From positions 62,001 to 126,000 of the forward strand of contig BNBH01000014.1 in the NCBI GenBank assembly GCA_014655195.1: DNA of 64,000 bases, in the 5' to 3' direction. This document shows positions 51,513 to 58,862 of the stretch, in pieces; the first letter of the stretch is position 1, and each line of letters starts with the position of its first letter. The DNA is from Streptomyces cellulosae. GTDB taxonomy: Bacteria > Actinomycetota > Actinomycetes > Streptomycetales > Streptomycetaceae. A model generated the notes under the pieces. It had not been told where the DNA came from, searched no databases, and saw nothing but the letters and a program-made list of their open reading frames with translations. The translations under genes and the position numbers were made by a program.

Positions 51513-52334
51513 TCACGGGTCGATGTCCGCCGCGGACCGCTCGTCGAAGATCCGCATGGCCTTGGCCGTCACCGGGCCGGGCGCGGCGGACAGTTCGCGG
51601 TCGTCGACGCGGTGCACGGCCTGCACGTCGCGCAGGGTGGAGGTGAGGAAGATCTCGTCGGCCTCGCGCAGGACGTCCAGCGGCAGGTCGGTCTCCTTGG
51701 CCCCGGTCCACTCGGCGACCAGCCGGCGGGTGATGCCCGCGAGGCAGCCGGAGTGGAGCGGCGGGGTGTGGATCTCGCCGTCGAGGACGACGAAGACGTT
51801 GGACCCGGTGCCCTCGCAGAGCTGTCCGACGGTGTTGCCGAACAGCGCCTCGGTGGCGCCGTGTTCGTGCGCGCGGGCGAGGGCGACGACGTTCTCGGCG
51901 TACGAGGTGGTCTTCAGGCCGGTGAGCGCGCCGCGCTCGTTGCGGGTCCAGGGCACGGTGACGACGGCCGTGGTGTCCGGGCGGCGGGTGGTCTCCCCGA
52001 GGGCGACGACGAGGGTCGGGCCCTTGTCGCCGCGGTCGGAGCCGAGCGGGCCGTGTCCGCCGGTGTAGGTGAGGCGCAGCCGGCCGAGCGGCGCGGGGTT
52101 GGCCTCGAGGACGGCGGCACAGGCGCGGCGAACCTCGTCGAGGTCGGGGTCGGGCAGTCCGAGGCCCCGGGCCGATCGGGTCAGCCGGTCGAGATGCCGG
52201 GTGAGGGCGAACGGCCGGCCGTCCACGGCCTTCACCGTCTCGAAGATGCCGTCGCCCACGGTCAGTCCGTGGTCGAAGACGGAGACGCGGGCGGAGTCGG
52301 AGTCCCGCAGCGCGCCGTCGAGCCAGATCTTCAC
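51513..52334 (-). CDS. pabC: 4-amino-4-deoxychorismate lyase / class IV aminotransferase
   Basis: PLP-dependent fold type IV enzyme of 273 residues. The start KIWLDGALRDSDSARVSVFDHGLTVGDGIFETVK and the block TEALFGNTVGQLCEGTGSNVF fit ADC lyase, which releases pyruvate to give p-aminobenzoate for folate. LKTTSYAENV carries the likely PLP Lys. The GTG at 52334 overlaps the pabB stop as GTGA; the pair forms a PABA operon. Confidence 0.9.
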   Translation of the reverse strand: MKIWLDGALRDSDSARVSVFDHGLTVGDGIFETVKAVDGRPFALTRHLDRLTRSARGLGLPDPDLDEVRRACAAVLEANPAPLGRLRLTYTGGHGPLGSDRGDKGPTLVVALGETTRRPDTTAVVTVPWTRNERGALTGLKTTSYAENVVALARAHEHGATEALFGNTVGQLCEGTGSNVFVVLDGEIHTPPLHSGCLAGITRRLVAEWTGAKETDLPLDVLREADEIFLTSTLRDVQAVHRVDDRELSAAPGPVTAKAMRIFDERSAADIDP

Positions 52335-53383
52335 GTCTGGATCCTTTCGCTCACCTGGTACGTCCCCGACGCTACCGCGAGCAGCCGGGAAGCCTTCAGT
52401 TCGGTCTCCCGCCACTCCCCCTCGGGGTCGGAACCCCAGGTGATCCCGGCGCCGGTGCCGAAACGGAGCACGGCCGGACCGTCCGCGTCCCGGTCGATCC
52501 AGAAGGTGCGGATGCCGACGGCGAGCACGCCGGTGCCGCGGTCGGCGTCGACCCAGCCGATCCCGCCGCAGTACGGGCCGCGCGGGGCGGTCTCCAGGGC
52601 GTCGATGATCCGCAGCGCGCTGGACTTGGGGGCCCCGGTGACGGAGCCGGGCGGGAAGGCGGCGCGCAGCAGCCCGGGCCAGCCCTCGCCGTCGCGCAGC
52701 TCGCCGCGGACCGTGGAGACGAGGTGGACCAGGCCGGGGTGCTTCTCGACGGCGCACAGGTCGGGCACGGTGACGGTGCCGGTGGCGCAGACCTGTCCGA
52801 TGTCGTTGCGGACCAGGTCGACGATCATGACGTTCTCGGCGTAGTCCTTCTCCAGCAGGTCCGCCTCGGTCCGCCCGGTGCCCTTGATCGGCCCGGACTC
52901 GACGACCCGCCCGTCCCGGCGGAGGAACAGCTCCGGCGAGGCGGTGGCGATCTCCACGCCGTGCCGCGGAAGCCGAATCGTTCCTGCGTAGGGCGCCGGG
53001 TTGCCGCGGGCCAGCAGGGCGGTGAGGGCGTCCACGTCGGCGTCCGGGGGCACCGGCGCGGACAGGACGCGGCAGAGGTTCGCCTGGTAGACCTCGCCCG
53101 CCGCGATGTGGTCGCGGATGCGGCGCACGCCCGCCGTGTACGCGGCGCGGTCGAGGGAGGACGTCCAGTCGCCGGCCACCGGTCCGCGCCAGGCGCCCGG
53201 GGCGGGCGGCGGCACCGGCTCGGTGCGGACGTCCCGGAACCGGGCGCAGGTCAGACGCCCCTCGAAGTCGGCGGCGACGGCCCAGAAGCCCGAGGAGTCC
53301 AGGGCGGCGGGGTCGTCGGTGACGTCGGCGAGGCCGGTGGCGACGCGGTCACCGAAGCGCGCGAGAGGTGGCAGGTCGTGCAC
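52331..53383 (-). CDS. pabB: Aminodeoxychorismate synthase component I-like chorismate-binding enzyme
   Basis: 350 residues, a chorismate-utilising enzyme without the longer N-terminal domain of full TrpE/PabB. The signature blocks are YQANLCRVLSAPVP, ASPELFLRRDGRVVESGPIKGT, MIVDLVRNDIGQVC, PPGSVTGAPKSSALRIID and GPYCGGIGWVD. It starts with GTG and is coupled to pabC. The product would be aminodeoxychorismate if paired with a PabA glutaminase encoded elsewhere. Confidence 0.9.
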   Translation of the reverse strand: MHDLPPLARFGDRVATGLADVTDDPAALDSSGFWAVAADFEGRLTCARFRDVRTEPVPPPAPGAWRGPVAGDWTSSLDRAAYTAGVRRIRDHIAAGEVYQANLCRVLSAPVPPDADVDALTALLARGNPAPYAGTIRLPRHGVEIATASPELFLRRDGRVVESGPIKGTGRTEADLLEKDYAENVMIVDLVRNDIGQVCATGTVTVPDLCAVEKHPGLVHLVSTVRGELRDGEGWPGLLRAAFPPGSVTGAPKSSALRIIDALETAPRGPYCGGIGWVDADRGTGVLAVGIRTFWIDRDADGPAVLRFGTGAGITWGSDPEGEWRETELKASRLLAVASGTYQVSERIQT

Positions 53384-53467
53384 GCCACGAGTCTATGGCG
53401 GGGGCGGACGGGTGACGTGGCCACGCCCGTGAGCAGGTGCAGCGCAGCACGCTGCGCAAACGGGTTT

Positions 53468-53495
53468 TTGTACTGGCCCCGGAATCCGCTAGAGT
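53468..53495 (+). promoter_or_regulatory. Promoter of the Gly-Cys-Val tRNA cluster
   Basis: -35 TTGTAC (53468-53473), a 16-nt spacer and -10 TAGAGT (53490-53495), about 40 bp before tRNA-Gly. The only convincing promoter before the five tRNAs. Confidence 0.65.
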
Positions 53496-53536
53496 TCAGT
53501 TCGTCGCCGGGACGCGGATGCGGACCGAAACGACAG

Positions 53537-53609
53537 GCGGACGTAGCTCAGTTGGTAGAGCGCAACCTTGCCAAGGTTGAGGTCGCGAGTTCGAGCCTCG
53601 TCGTCCGCT
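53537..53609 (+). tRNA. tRNA-Gly(GCC)
   Basis: 73 nt. Acceptor GCGGACG pairs with CGTCCGC, discriminator T. The anticodon arm is CAACC-TTGCCAA-GGTTG with anticodon GCC; T arm GAGTTCGAGCCTC. Confidence 0.96.
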
Positions 53610-53646
53610 CGAAGGAAGAGGGGGCTTCCCGGTCCCCTACACTCCT

Positions 53647-53717
53647 GGTGGAGTGGCCGAGAGGCGAGGCAACGGCCTGCAAAGCCGTCTACACGGGTTC
53701 AAATCCCGTCTCCACCT
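53647..53717 (+). tRNA. tRNA-Cys(GCA)
   Basis: 71 nt. Acceptor GGTGGAG pairs with CTCCACC, discriminator T. The anticodon arm is ACGGC-CTGCAAA-GCCGT with anticodon GCA; T arm GGGTTCAAATCCC. Confidence 0.96.
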
Positions 53718-53721
53718 CCAA

Positions 53722-53793
53722 GGACGATTAGCTCAGCGGGAGAGCGCTTCCCTGACACGGAAGAGGTCACTGGTTCAATCCCAGTATCGTCCA
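53722..53793 (+). tRNA. tRNA-Val(GAC), copy 1
   Basis: 72 nt. Acceptor GGACGAT pairs with ATCGTCC, discriminator A. Anticodon arm CTTCC-CTGACAC-GGAAG, anticodon GAC. It begins four bases after tRNA-Cys. Confidence 0.96.
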
Positions 53794-53833
53794 CTGGATC
53801 TCCGGATCCTGGATCTGCGAAGATCCGAACCCC

Positions 53834-53905
53834 GCGCGATTAGCTCAGCGGGAGAGCGCTTCCCTGACACGGAAGAGGTCACTGGTTCAATCCCAGTATC
53901 GCGCA
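53834..53905 (+). tRNA. tRNA-Val(GAC), copy 2 with altered acceptor stem
   Basis: 72 nt. The body between acceptor arms is identical to copies 1 and 3, but the stem is GCGCGAT paired with ATCGCGC; both strands of the stem changed together, so pairing is kept. Anticodon GAC. Confidence 0.96.
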
Positions 53906-53948
53906 CGCAGTGCCCATGATCCGCTCCGTGGAGTGGTCGTGGTCCCGA

Positions 53949-54020
53949 GGACGATTAGCTCAGCGGGAGAGCGCTTCCCTGACACGGAAGAGGTCACTGG
54001 TTCAATCCCAGTATCGTCCA
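53949..54020 (+). tRNA. tRNA-Val(GAC), copy 3
   Basis: 72 nt, identical to copy 1 (GGACGAT acceptor, anticodon GAC). Last gene of the cluster, followed directly by a hairpin. Confidence 0.96.
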
Positions 54021-54027
54021 CACGGCT

Positions 54028-54059
54028 CGAAGCCCCCGGTCCCGCGACCGGGGGCTTCG
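54028..54059 (+). terminator. Terminator of the tRNA cluster
   Basis: CGAAGCCCCCGGTC pairs perfectly with GACCGGGGGCTTCG across loop CCGC, eight bases after the last tRNA. Confidence 0.88.
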
Positions 54060-54069
54060 TCGTGCGTCC

Positions 54070-54366
54070 TCAGCTGGAGAAGAGCATGTGGCCGAAGCTC
54101 TTGTGACGGCGGTGACCGCCGTAGTGGCCGCCGTGGTGGCCGCCCTGCGGCGCTCCCCACGCCGGGGCCTGCGGGGCCGCGGCCGGGTAGGCCTGGGGCG
54201 CGGCCGGCGGGGGCGGTGCGGGCTGCGACCACTGGGACTCGAGCCGGGTCAGCGCCTCCAGCTCGCCGTAGTCGAGGAAGATCCCCCGGCACCCGCTGCA
54301 CTGCTCGATCTGGACACCGTTGCGGTTGTACGTGTGCATCGGGGCACGGCACTTCGGACACTGCAT
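54070..54366 (-). CDS. TFIIB-type zinc-ribbon protein with His-rich tail
   Basis: 98 residues. An N-terminal zinc ribbon with two CxxC knuckles (MQCPKCRAPMH and QCSGCRGIFLDYGELEAL) is followed by a Pro/Ala linker and a Gly/His-rich end (GGHHGGHYGGHRRHKSFGHM). Zinc binding by the ribbon is expected; the tail could hold additional metal. Function unknown. It is convergent with the tRNA cluster. Confidence 0.88.
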   Translation of the reverse strand: MQCPKCRAPMHTYNRNGVQIEQCSGCRGIFLDYGELEALTRLESQWSQPAPPPPAAPQAYPAAAPQAPAWGAPQGGHHGGHYGGHRRHKSFGHMLFSS

Positions 54367-54467
54367 GGTCGGGTCAACTCCTCGCCGGTCGTACCTGCTT
54401 CGCGTATCAGCTGGACAGACTCTGTCCGGCTGTGGGCCGGTTGCACCCTACGTCGGGGAAATTCGTC

Positions 54468-55394
54468 TCAGTCCGCCGGGGCGGCGGCCGGCACGGACCG
54501 CATGCGGGCGCAGGCGTCGACCAGCCACTCCTCCACCTCGTCCAGCGCCCGGCCCGCCTCGGCCGCCTTGGTGACGGCGCGGGCGGCGGTCTGCGCGGTG
54601 AGCGCGCGGGCCGGGACGTCCAGCGCAGGCCAGGGGTCGCCGTCGGCCGGTACGGCGGGACCGCCGGCGGCGCGGTAGGCGGTGAGGAAGCGGTGCCAGG
54701 CGTCGGTGTCGAGCATCCCCACCGCGTACCAGGCGGCGGGGCGGGCCAGGTCCCAGACCGGCGGGCCCGCGCCGAGGTCGTCCACGTCGATCAGCAGCCA
54801 GGGGCTTCCCGGTGCGGGGTCGCGTACGAGCTGGCCGAGGTGGAAGTCGCCGTGGCAGAGGCGTGCGGGTCCCGGCGCGGGCGCCTCGCCGCGGGCCCAC
54901 GGCGGGAGGTCCGCCCACGCGTCCAGCACGGGGGCGACGGCCGGGTGGGGCGGGGCGAGGTCCCGGAGGAGCGCGACGGCGCGGGCGGCCTTCTCGGGTC
55001 CGCGCATGGGAGGGACGGCCCCGGGGAGCGGGGTGCGGTGCAGGCGGGCGAGGAGGACGCCCGCCTCCTCCCAGGGGGCGGCGTCCGGGTCGTCCGGGTC
55101 CACGGGCGTGCCGTAAGGCCAGTACGTGACCGGGCGGCCGTACAGCTCGGCCGGGGCCGGGGTGAGCGGAGGCAGCAGGATGCCGGGGAGGCGGGCGGCG
55201 ACGGCGGTGCGCACGGCGAGCGCGGCGGTGTCCGTGTCCAGGGCGTGCGCCTTGGCCACGGCGGCGCCGTGCCGGACGACGGTGGTGTCCTCACGGTGGG
55301 CGAGGGTGCCCGCGACGCAGGAGCAGACGGGGTCGCGGGAGTGGGCCGCCTCCGCGGCACGGGCGGACAGGGCGGGGAGGGGGTCCTCGGTCAC
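54468..55394 (-). CDS. APH-family phosphotransferase (aminoglycoside/choline kinase-like)
   Basis: 308 residues with a protein-kinase-like fold. The catalytic loop is LCHGDFHLGQLV and the metal-binding site is LIDVDDLGAGPPVWDLARP. The N-terminal lobe is short. The family includes antibiotic kinases and metabolic kinases; nothing here points to resistance specifically. It starts with GTG and has no visible ribosome binding site, so may be leaderless. The region upstream is a tandem-repeat array, so its promoter must lie within about 30 bp or inside the repeats. Confidence 0.86.
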   Translation of the reverse strand: MTEDPLPALSARAAEAAHSRDPVCSCVAGTLAHREDTTVVRHGAAVAKAHALDTDTAALAVRTAVAARLPGILLPPLTPAPAELYGRPVTYWPYGTPVDPDDPDAAPWEEAGVLLARLHRTPLPGAVPPMRGPEKAARAVALLRDLAPPHPAVAPVLDAWADLPPWARGEAPAPGPARLCHGDFHLGQLVRDPAPGSPWLLIDVDDLGAGPPVWDLARPAAWYAVGMLDTDAWHRFLTAYRAAGGPAVPADGDPWPALDVPARALTAQTAARAVTKAAEAGRALDEVEEWLVDACARMRSVPAAAPAD

Positions 55395-55421
55395 GGGAGG
55401 AGGCTACGCGGGGCGGACGGG

Positions 55422-55773
55422 CGGCCTGGCGGGCGCGGGTGGAAGACGGGCGTCCCAGCGGGGGACGGTGCAAGTCGGGCGTCCACGCAGGCGCCAGCGA
55501 AGAAGGAGCGTCCCAGGCAGGCACCGGTGGAAGACGGACATCCACGCAAGCACCGGCGAAGAACAAGCGTCCCAGGCAGGCACCGGTGCAGGACGGACAT
55601 CCACGCAAGCACCGGCGAAGAACAAGCGTCCCAGGCAGGCACCGGTGCAGGACGGACATCCACGCAAGCACCGGCGAAGAACGAGCGTCCCAGGCAGGCA
55701 CCGGTGCAGGACGGACATCCACGCCGGCGCCGGTGAGGGACAGGCGTCCTCACGGGTGCCGGCCGAAGACGCC
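55422..55773. repeat. Minisatellite-like tandem array, 59-bp unit made of two related halves
   Basis: About twelve half-units of 29-30 bp alternate in two types, so the higher-order period is exactly 59 bp (AGCGTCCC recurs at 55507, 55566, 55625 and 55684). One half begins CGTCCCAGGCAGGCACCGGT, the other CATCCACGCAAGCACCGGCG. Central copies are nearly identical and the ends diverge. The period is not a multiple of three, so long open frames across it are a by-product of the lack of stops. It fills the gap between the APH-like gene and a small membrane protein gene. Confidence 0.9.
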
Positions 55774-55779
55774 CGGGGA

Positions 55780-55821
55780 AAAGCAATGCCGGCGCAGCTC
55801 CCCAGCTGCGCCGGCATCTTG
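55780..55821 (-). terminator. Rho-independent terminator beyond the small membrane protein gene
   Basis: ATGCCGGCGCAGCT (55786-55799) pairs perfectly with 55804-55817 across CCCC. On the minus strand it is followed by TGCTTTTCC, giving a U-tract. It lies about 90 bp past the stop at 55907 and directly abuts the tandem array. Confidence 0.8.
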
Positions 55822-55906
55822 CCGTCCGCCGCACCCCCGTCCCCACGGGGTTTCATGGGTGGATGTCCCCGCCCGGACCGCTCTTCCGGGCCTGGGGTCG
55901 CCGAAG

Positions 55907-56086
55907 TCAGCGCCCCAGCATCTCGCCCACGGACGACGCCTGTGTGGTCACCAGCTCCCACCCGTCGAAGACGAGGAGGAGCAGGACCGCCAGGGGCAGG
56001 GCCATGAGCGTCGCCACCAGCGGGTGCCGGCGGCCCTCGCCGCGATCCCGCGTGCGGAGCAGTGTCCGCGGTGCCGTGTAGGCCAT
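55907..56086 (-). CDS. Small (59-residue) membrane protein
   Basis: 59 residues. A basic N-terminal third (TAPRTLLRTRDRGEGRRHP) is followed by one helix (LVATLMALPLAVLLLLVF) and a short outside end (DGWELVTTQASSVGEMLGR). The ATG at 56086 has AGGAGAAGG upstream. Function unknown. The frame is open to 56173 but the inner start fits better. Confidence 0.72.
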   Translation of the reverse strand: MAYTAPRTLLRTRDRGEGRRHPLVATLMALPLAVLLLLVFDGWELVTTQASSVGEMLGR

Positions 56087-56284
56087 GGCCCCTTCTCCTG
56101 ACCGTTTCTGTTGTCTTTGGCAGCGGCGGGCGTCCGACCTCGGGGGACGAGTGCTGCACCCGCCGCTCGACATCGAATCTAGGGGTTTCCGGCTTCCCGC
56201 ACGTCATGCCCTCGTACCGATCGGTGGGCCTCCCCGAGGATGAGCGGGGCGGCGCGCCGTACTCCCCTGGGTGGAGACGGCGTC

Positions 56285-56560
56285 CTACGCCTCGGGGACA
56301 TCCCCGAGGGGACGGCCGCCGCGGCCCGCTCCCTCCGAGGTGTCCTGGCGCGGGACGGGCTGCTCCACCAGGGCCAGCACCCGGTTCGCCATGAAACGCG
56401 CCGTCCGCACCACAGCACCGGTTCGGGTGACTTCGCTCACTTCGACCACCCCTCGTCGCACCGCCGTCTCGACCCTGCGGCCCGCCCGCGAGGCCACCAC
56501 CTCGTACGTCCGTGTCGTGTCCCCCGCGTCCACGACGATCTCGACCCGGTCACCCTTCAC
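56285..56560 (-). CDS. Small conserved-looking basic/acidic protein of unknown function
   Basis: 91 residues, predicted mostly beta in the first 60 (VEIVVDAGDTTRTYEVVASRAG, then VEVSEVTRTGAVVRTARFMANRVLALVEQ), then a Gly/Glu-rich end. I do not recognise the family. The start is GTG with GAGGGGG upstream. It is divergent from the Ser/Thr kinase gene. Confidence 0.7.
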   Translation of the reverse strand: MKGDRVEIVVDAGDTTRTYEVVASRAGRRVETAVRRGVVEVSEVTRTGAVVRTARFMANRVLALVEQPVPRQDTSEGAGRGGRPLGDVPEA

Positions 56561-56766
56561 GCGATCAATCCCCCTCCCGCGTCGGGTGGTTGGGACGGGG
56601 CGGGCACCGGCGTGAACCCGGCCTGTTCACGCCCTCCCTGACCACTCTTCAAGTCTCCCACCGGCCACTGACAATCCGTCGAGCGGAGAGGGCGCGGCCT
56701 CTGCGCACGGACGGCTGTGGAAACGTAAGCTGTGGCACGTCACAGGACCGGGCAGCGGGGATGAAC

Positions 56767-58035
56767 ATGGCGATGATGCGCCTGAGGCGCGAGGACCCGC
56801 GCGTCGTCGGCTCTTTCAGGCTTCACCGACGGCTCGGCGCGGGCGGGATGGGCGTGGTCTATCTGGGCTCCGACAAGAAGGGGCAGCGGGTCGCGCTGAA
56901 GGTCATCCGCCCCGATCTCGCGGAGGACCAGGAGTTCCGCTCACGGTTCGCCCGTGAGGTGTCGGCGGCCCGGCGCATCCGCGGCGGCTGCACGGCCCGG
57001 CTGGTCGCCGCCGACCTGGAGGCGGACCGCCCCTGGTTCGCCACCCAGTACGTGCCCGGCCCCTCCCTGCACGACAAGGTCGCCGACGAGGGCCCGCTCA
57101 GCGCCGCCGAGGTGGCCGCCGTGGGCGCCGCGCTCTCGGAGGGGCTGGTCGCGGTGCACGAGGCGGGGGTGGTGCACCGGGACCTCAAGCCGTCCAACAT
57201 CCTGCTGTCCCCGAAGGGGCCGCGGATCATCGACTTCGGCATCGCCTGGGCCACCGGCGCGTCGACGCTCACGCACGTGGGCACGGCCGTCGGCTCGCCC
57301 GGCTTCCTCGCGCCCGAGCAGGTGCGCGGTGCGGCGGTCACTCCCGCCACGGACGTGTTCTCGCTGGGCGCCACGCTCGCGTACGCGTCCATGGGTGACT
57401 CGCCCTTCGGGCACGGCAGTTCCGAGGTGATGCTGTACCGGGTGGTGCACGAGGAGGCACAGCTGCAGGGCGTCCCCGACGCGCTGGCCCCGCTGGTGCG
57501 GGCCTGTCTGGCGAAGGACCCCGAGGAGCGGCCGAGCACGCTGCAACTGTCGCTGCGGCTGAAGGAGATCGCCGCGCGGGAGGCGCAGGGGCTCGCCGAC
57601 GTGCGTCCGCCGGCGCCGCGCAGCCCGGATTCCGAGCGGGCGAGTGGGCGGCTCGCCGACGCCTACCCCGACCGTGAGCCGCGCCGCCAGGGCGGCCGGG
57701 CCACGCCCCCGCGCGGCGCCTCCGCCTCCCGGAACGGCGGCCCCTCGTCCTCGCGTGGCGGCCGCAGCGTGCCCCCGTCCCGGGGCAACGGCTCCGGGCG
57801 GAACGGGGCGCCCCGCCAGGGCACACCGGCCCGCCCCCGCCCGCGTACCGGAACCTCGTCGCGCGGCGGCACCCGCCCGGGCACGGGCGCCCGCCGCCCG
57901 GCGCCCCGCACCGGCTCAGGCCTGCGTCCGGCGAATCCGCGGCTGCTGAGGCAGCGGCTGTTCGTGTTCGTGGTGGTGACGCTGGTGGTGGCGTTCGGTA
58001 TCGCGCTGGTGCAGGGGTGCCAGGGGCCGTCCTGA
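56767..58035 (+). CDS. Membrane Ser/Thr protein kinase (PASTA-less)
   Basis: 422 residues. The Hanks-type kinase domain occupies about 14-275: glycine loop GAGGMGVVY (24-32), catalytic Lys45 in VALKVI, HRDLKPSN (137-144), DFG (156-158) and the LAPEQ activation-segment motif. A long Arg/Gly/Pro/Ser-rich juxtamembrane stretch (about 285-390) is followed by one helix (LFVFVVVTLVVAFGIALV) and only six outside residues, so no sensor domain is present. The ATG at 56767 is six bases after GGGG; an ATG at 56761 is an alternative. Confidence 0.9.
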   Translation: MAMMRLRREDPRVVGSFRLHRRLGAGGMGVVYLGSDKKGQRVALKVIRPDLAEDQEFRSRFAREVSAARRIRGGCTARLVAADLEADRPWFATQYVPGPSLHDKVADEGPLSAAEVAAVGAALSEGLVAVHEAGVVHRDLKPSNILLSPKGPRIIDFGIAWATGASTLTHVGTAVGSPGFLAPEQVRGAAVTPATDVFSLGATLAYASMGDSPFGHGSSEVMLYRVVHEEAQLQGVPDALAPLVRACLAKDPEERPSTLQLSLRLKEIAAREAQGLADVRPPAPRSPDSERASGRLADAYPDREPRRQGGRATPPRGASASRNGGPSSSRGGRSVPPSRGNGSGRNGAPRQGTPARPRPRTGTSSRGGTRPGTGARRPAPRTGSGLRPANPRLLRQRLFVFVVVTLVVAFGIALVQGCQGPS

Positions 58036-58073
58036 GCGGACGCTCTCGGGCCGGTGCCGGCCCGGTCGCCTCC

Positions 58074-58862
58074 TCAGTCGAACGACTTGTCGCCCTCCCA
58101 GTGCACGGTCACGACCTCGGGCAGCAGGGCGTTGATCACGACACGCCCGACGTCCGTCTTGAACCGGTCGATGATGCCGGGGATGTCCCCCGGCGGGAAC
58201 CGGTTCTGCAGCGCCGCCAGGAGCAGCTCCGCCGGTACCCCGGCCTTGTCCGCGAGGGCGCGGGTGTTCGCCGGGTTGTTGCCCCATCCCTTGTCGGCGT
58301 TGCTCCGCCCGATGTGGATCGACTCCCCGGCCGTCAGGATCGAGGCGCCGTGCTGCTCGATGCTCGACTGGCTGCCGGCCAGGCGGGCCGTCAGGTGGAA
58401 GAGCGAACCCTCTATTTTCACCGAGGACGAACCGCTCCTGCGGTCGACGACCTCGCCACCGGTGTTCAGGACCACGTTGAGGTGGACCGCCAGTACGGCC
58501 GTCGTCGTCCCGTCCTGCACCCGCACCTCCAACGGGCGGGAGATGAGGTTCTTGCCACCGTTGTTGCGGGATTCCGGTCCGAACTGGAAGCCGCCGAGGG
58601 TGCGGTTGTGGCCGACGACGATGTCGAGCAGCTGATTGCCGTCCACCGTGGCGGAAGCGGTGGCCTGCCCGCCCCTGGCGCGTTGGACGACGGCCCCCCG
58701 CTGCGCGGGGGCGTGGCCGCCGGCCACCGTCCCGGATGCCGCGACGGCCGGGGCGTCCGTCGCGCGCTGGACGGGTGACGCCGCCGCTGCCCGGGCGCCG
58801 ACCTCGGCCGCCTCGCGTTCGGCGTGGTCGTTCTCGTCGGAGACCTTCAGGCCGTTGCCCAT
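58074..58862 (-). CDS. C-terminal part of a split eCIS-core-domain protein
   Basis: 262 residues. The start NGLKVSDENDHAEREAAEVGARA is the usual continuation of a DUF4157/eCIS-core domain, so this reads as the second half of the gene beginning at 59380, in a different frame. A linker (SPVQRATDAPAVAASG, GGHAPAQRGAVVQRARGG) leads to an unrecognised C-terminal domain rich in beta-strands (LLDIVVGHNRTLGGFQFGPE, GTTTAVLAVHLNVVLN) and a helical end (NTRALADKAGVPAELLLAALQNRFPPGD). In eCIS-associated proteins this position usually carries an effector or toxin domain; that role is inferred. An ATG is present, so reinitiation is conceivable. Confidence 0.75.
   Translation of the reverse strand: MGNGLKVSDENDHAEREAAEVGARAAAASPVQRATDAPAVAASGTVAGGHAPAQRGAVVQRARGGQATASATVDGNQLLDIVVGHNRTLGGFQFGPESRNNGGKNLISRPLEVRVQDGTTTAVLAVHLNVVLNTGGEVVDRRSGSSSVKIEGSLFHLTARLAGSQSSIEQHGASILTAGESIHIGRSNADKGWGNNPANTRALADKAGVPAELLLAALQNRFPPGDIPGIIDRFKTDVGRVVINALLPEVVTVHWEGDKSFD

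Noticed and set aside
54468..55394. Calling the APH-like gene an antibiotic resistance gene
   Set aside because: Only general APH motifs are visible; the family includes many metabolic kinases and no resistance context is present.
55426..56101. Open frames on both strands across the tandem array encoding repeated STQAPAKN/GRTSTQ peptides
   Set aside because: The 59-bp period shifts frame at every unit and all frames stay open for lack of stop codons; no ribosome binding site or unique domain, so not treated as a secreted repeat protein.
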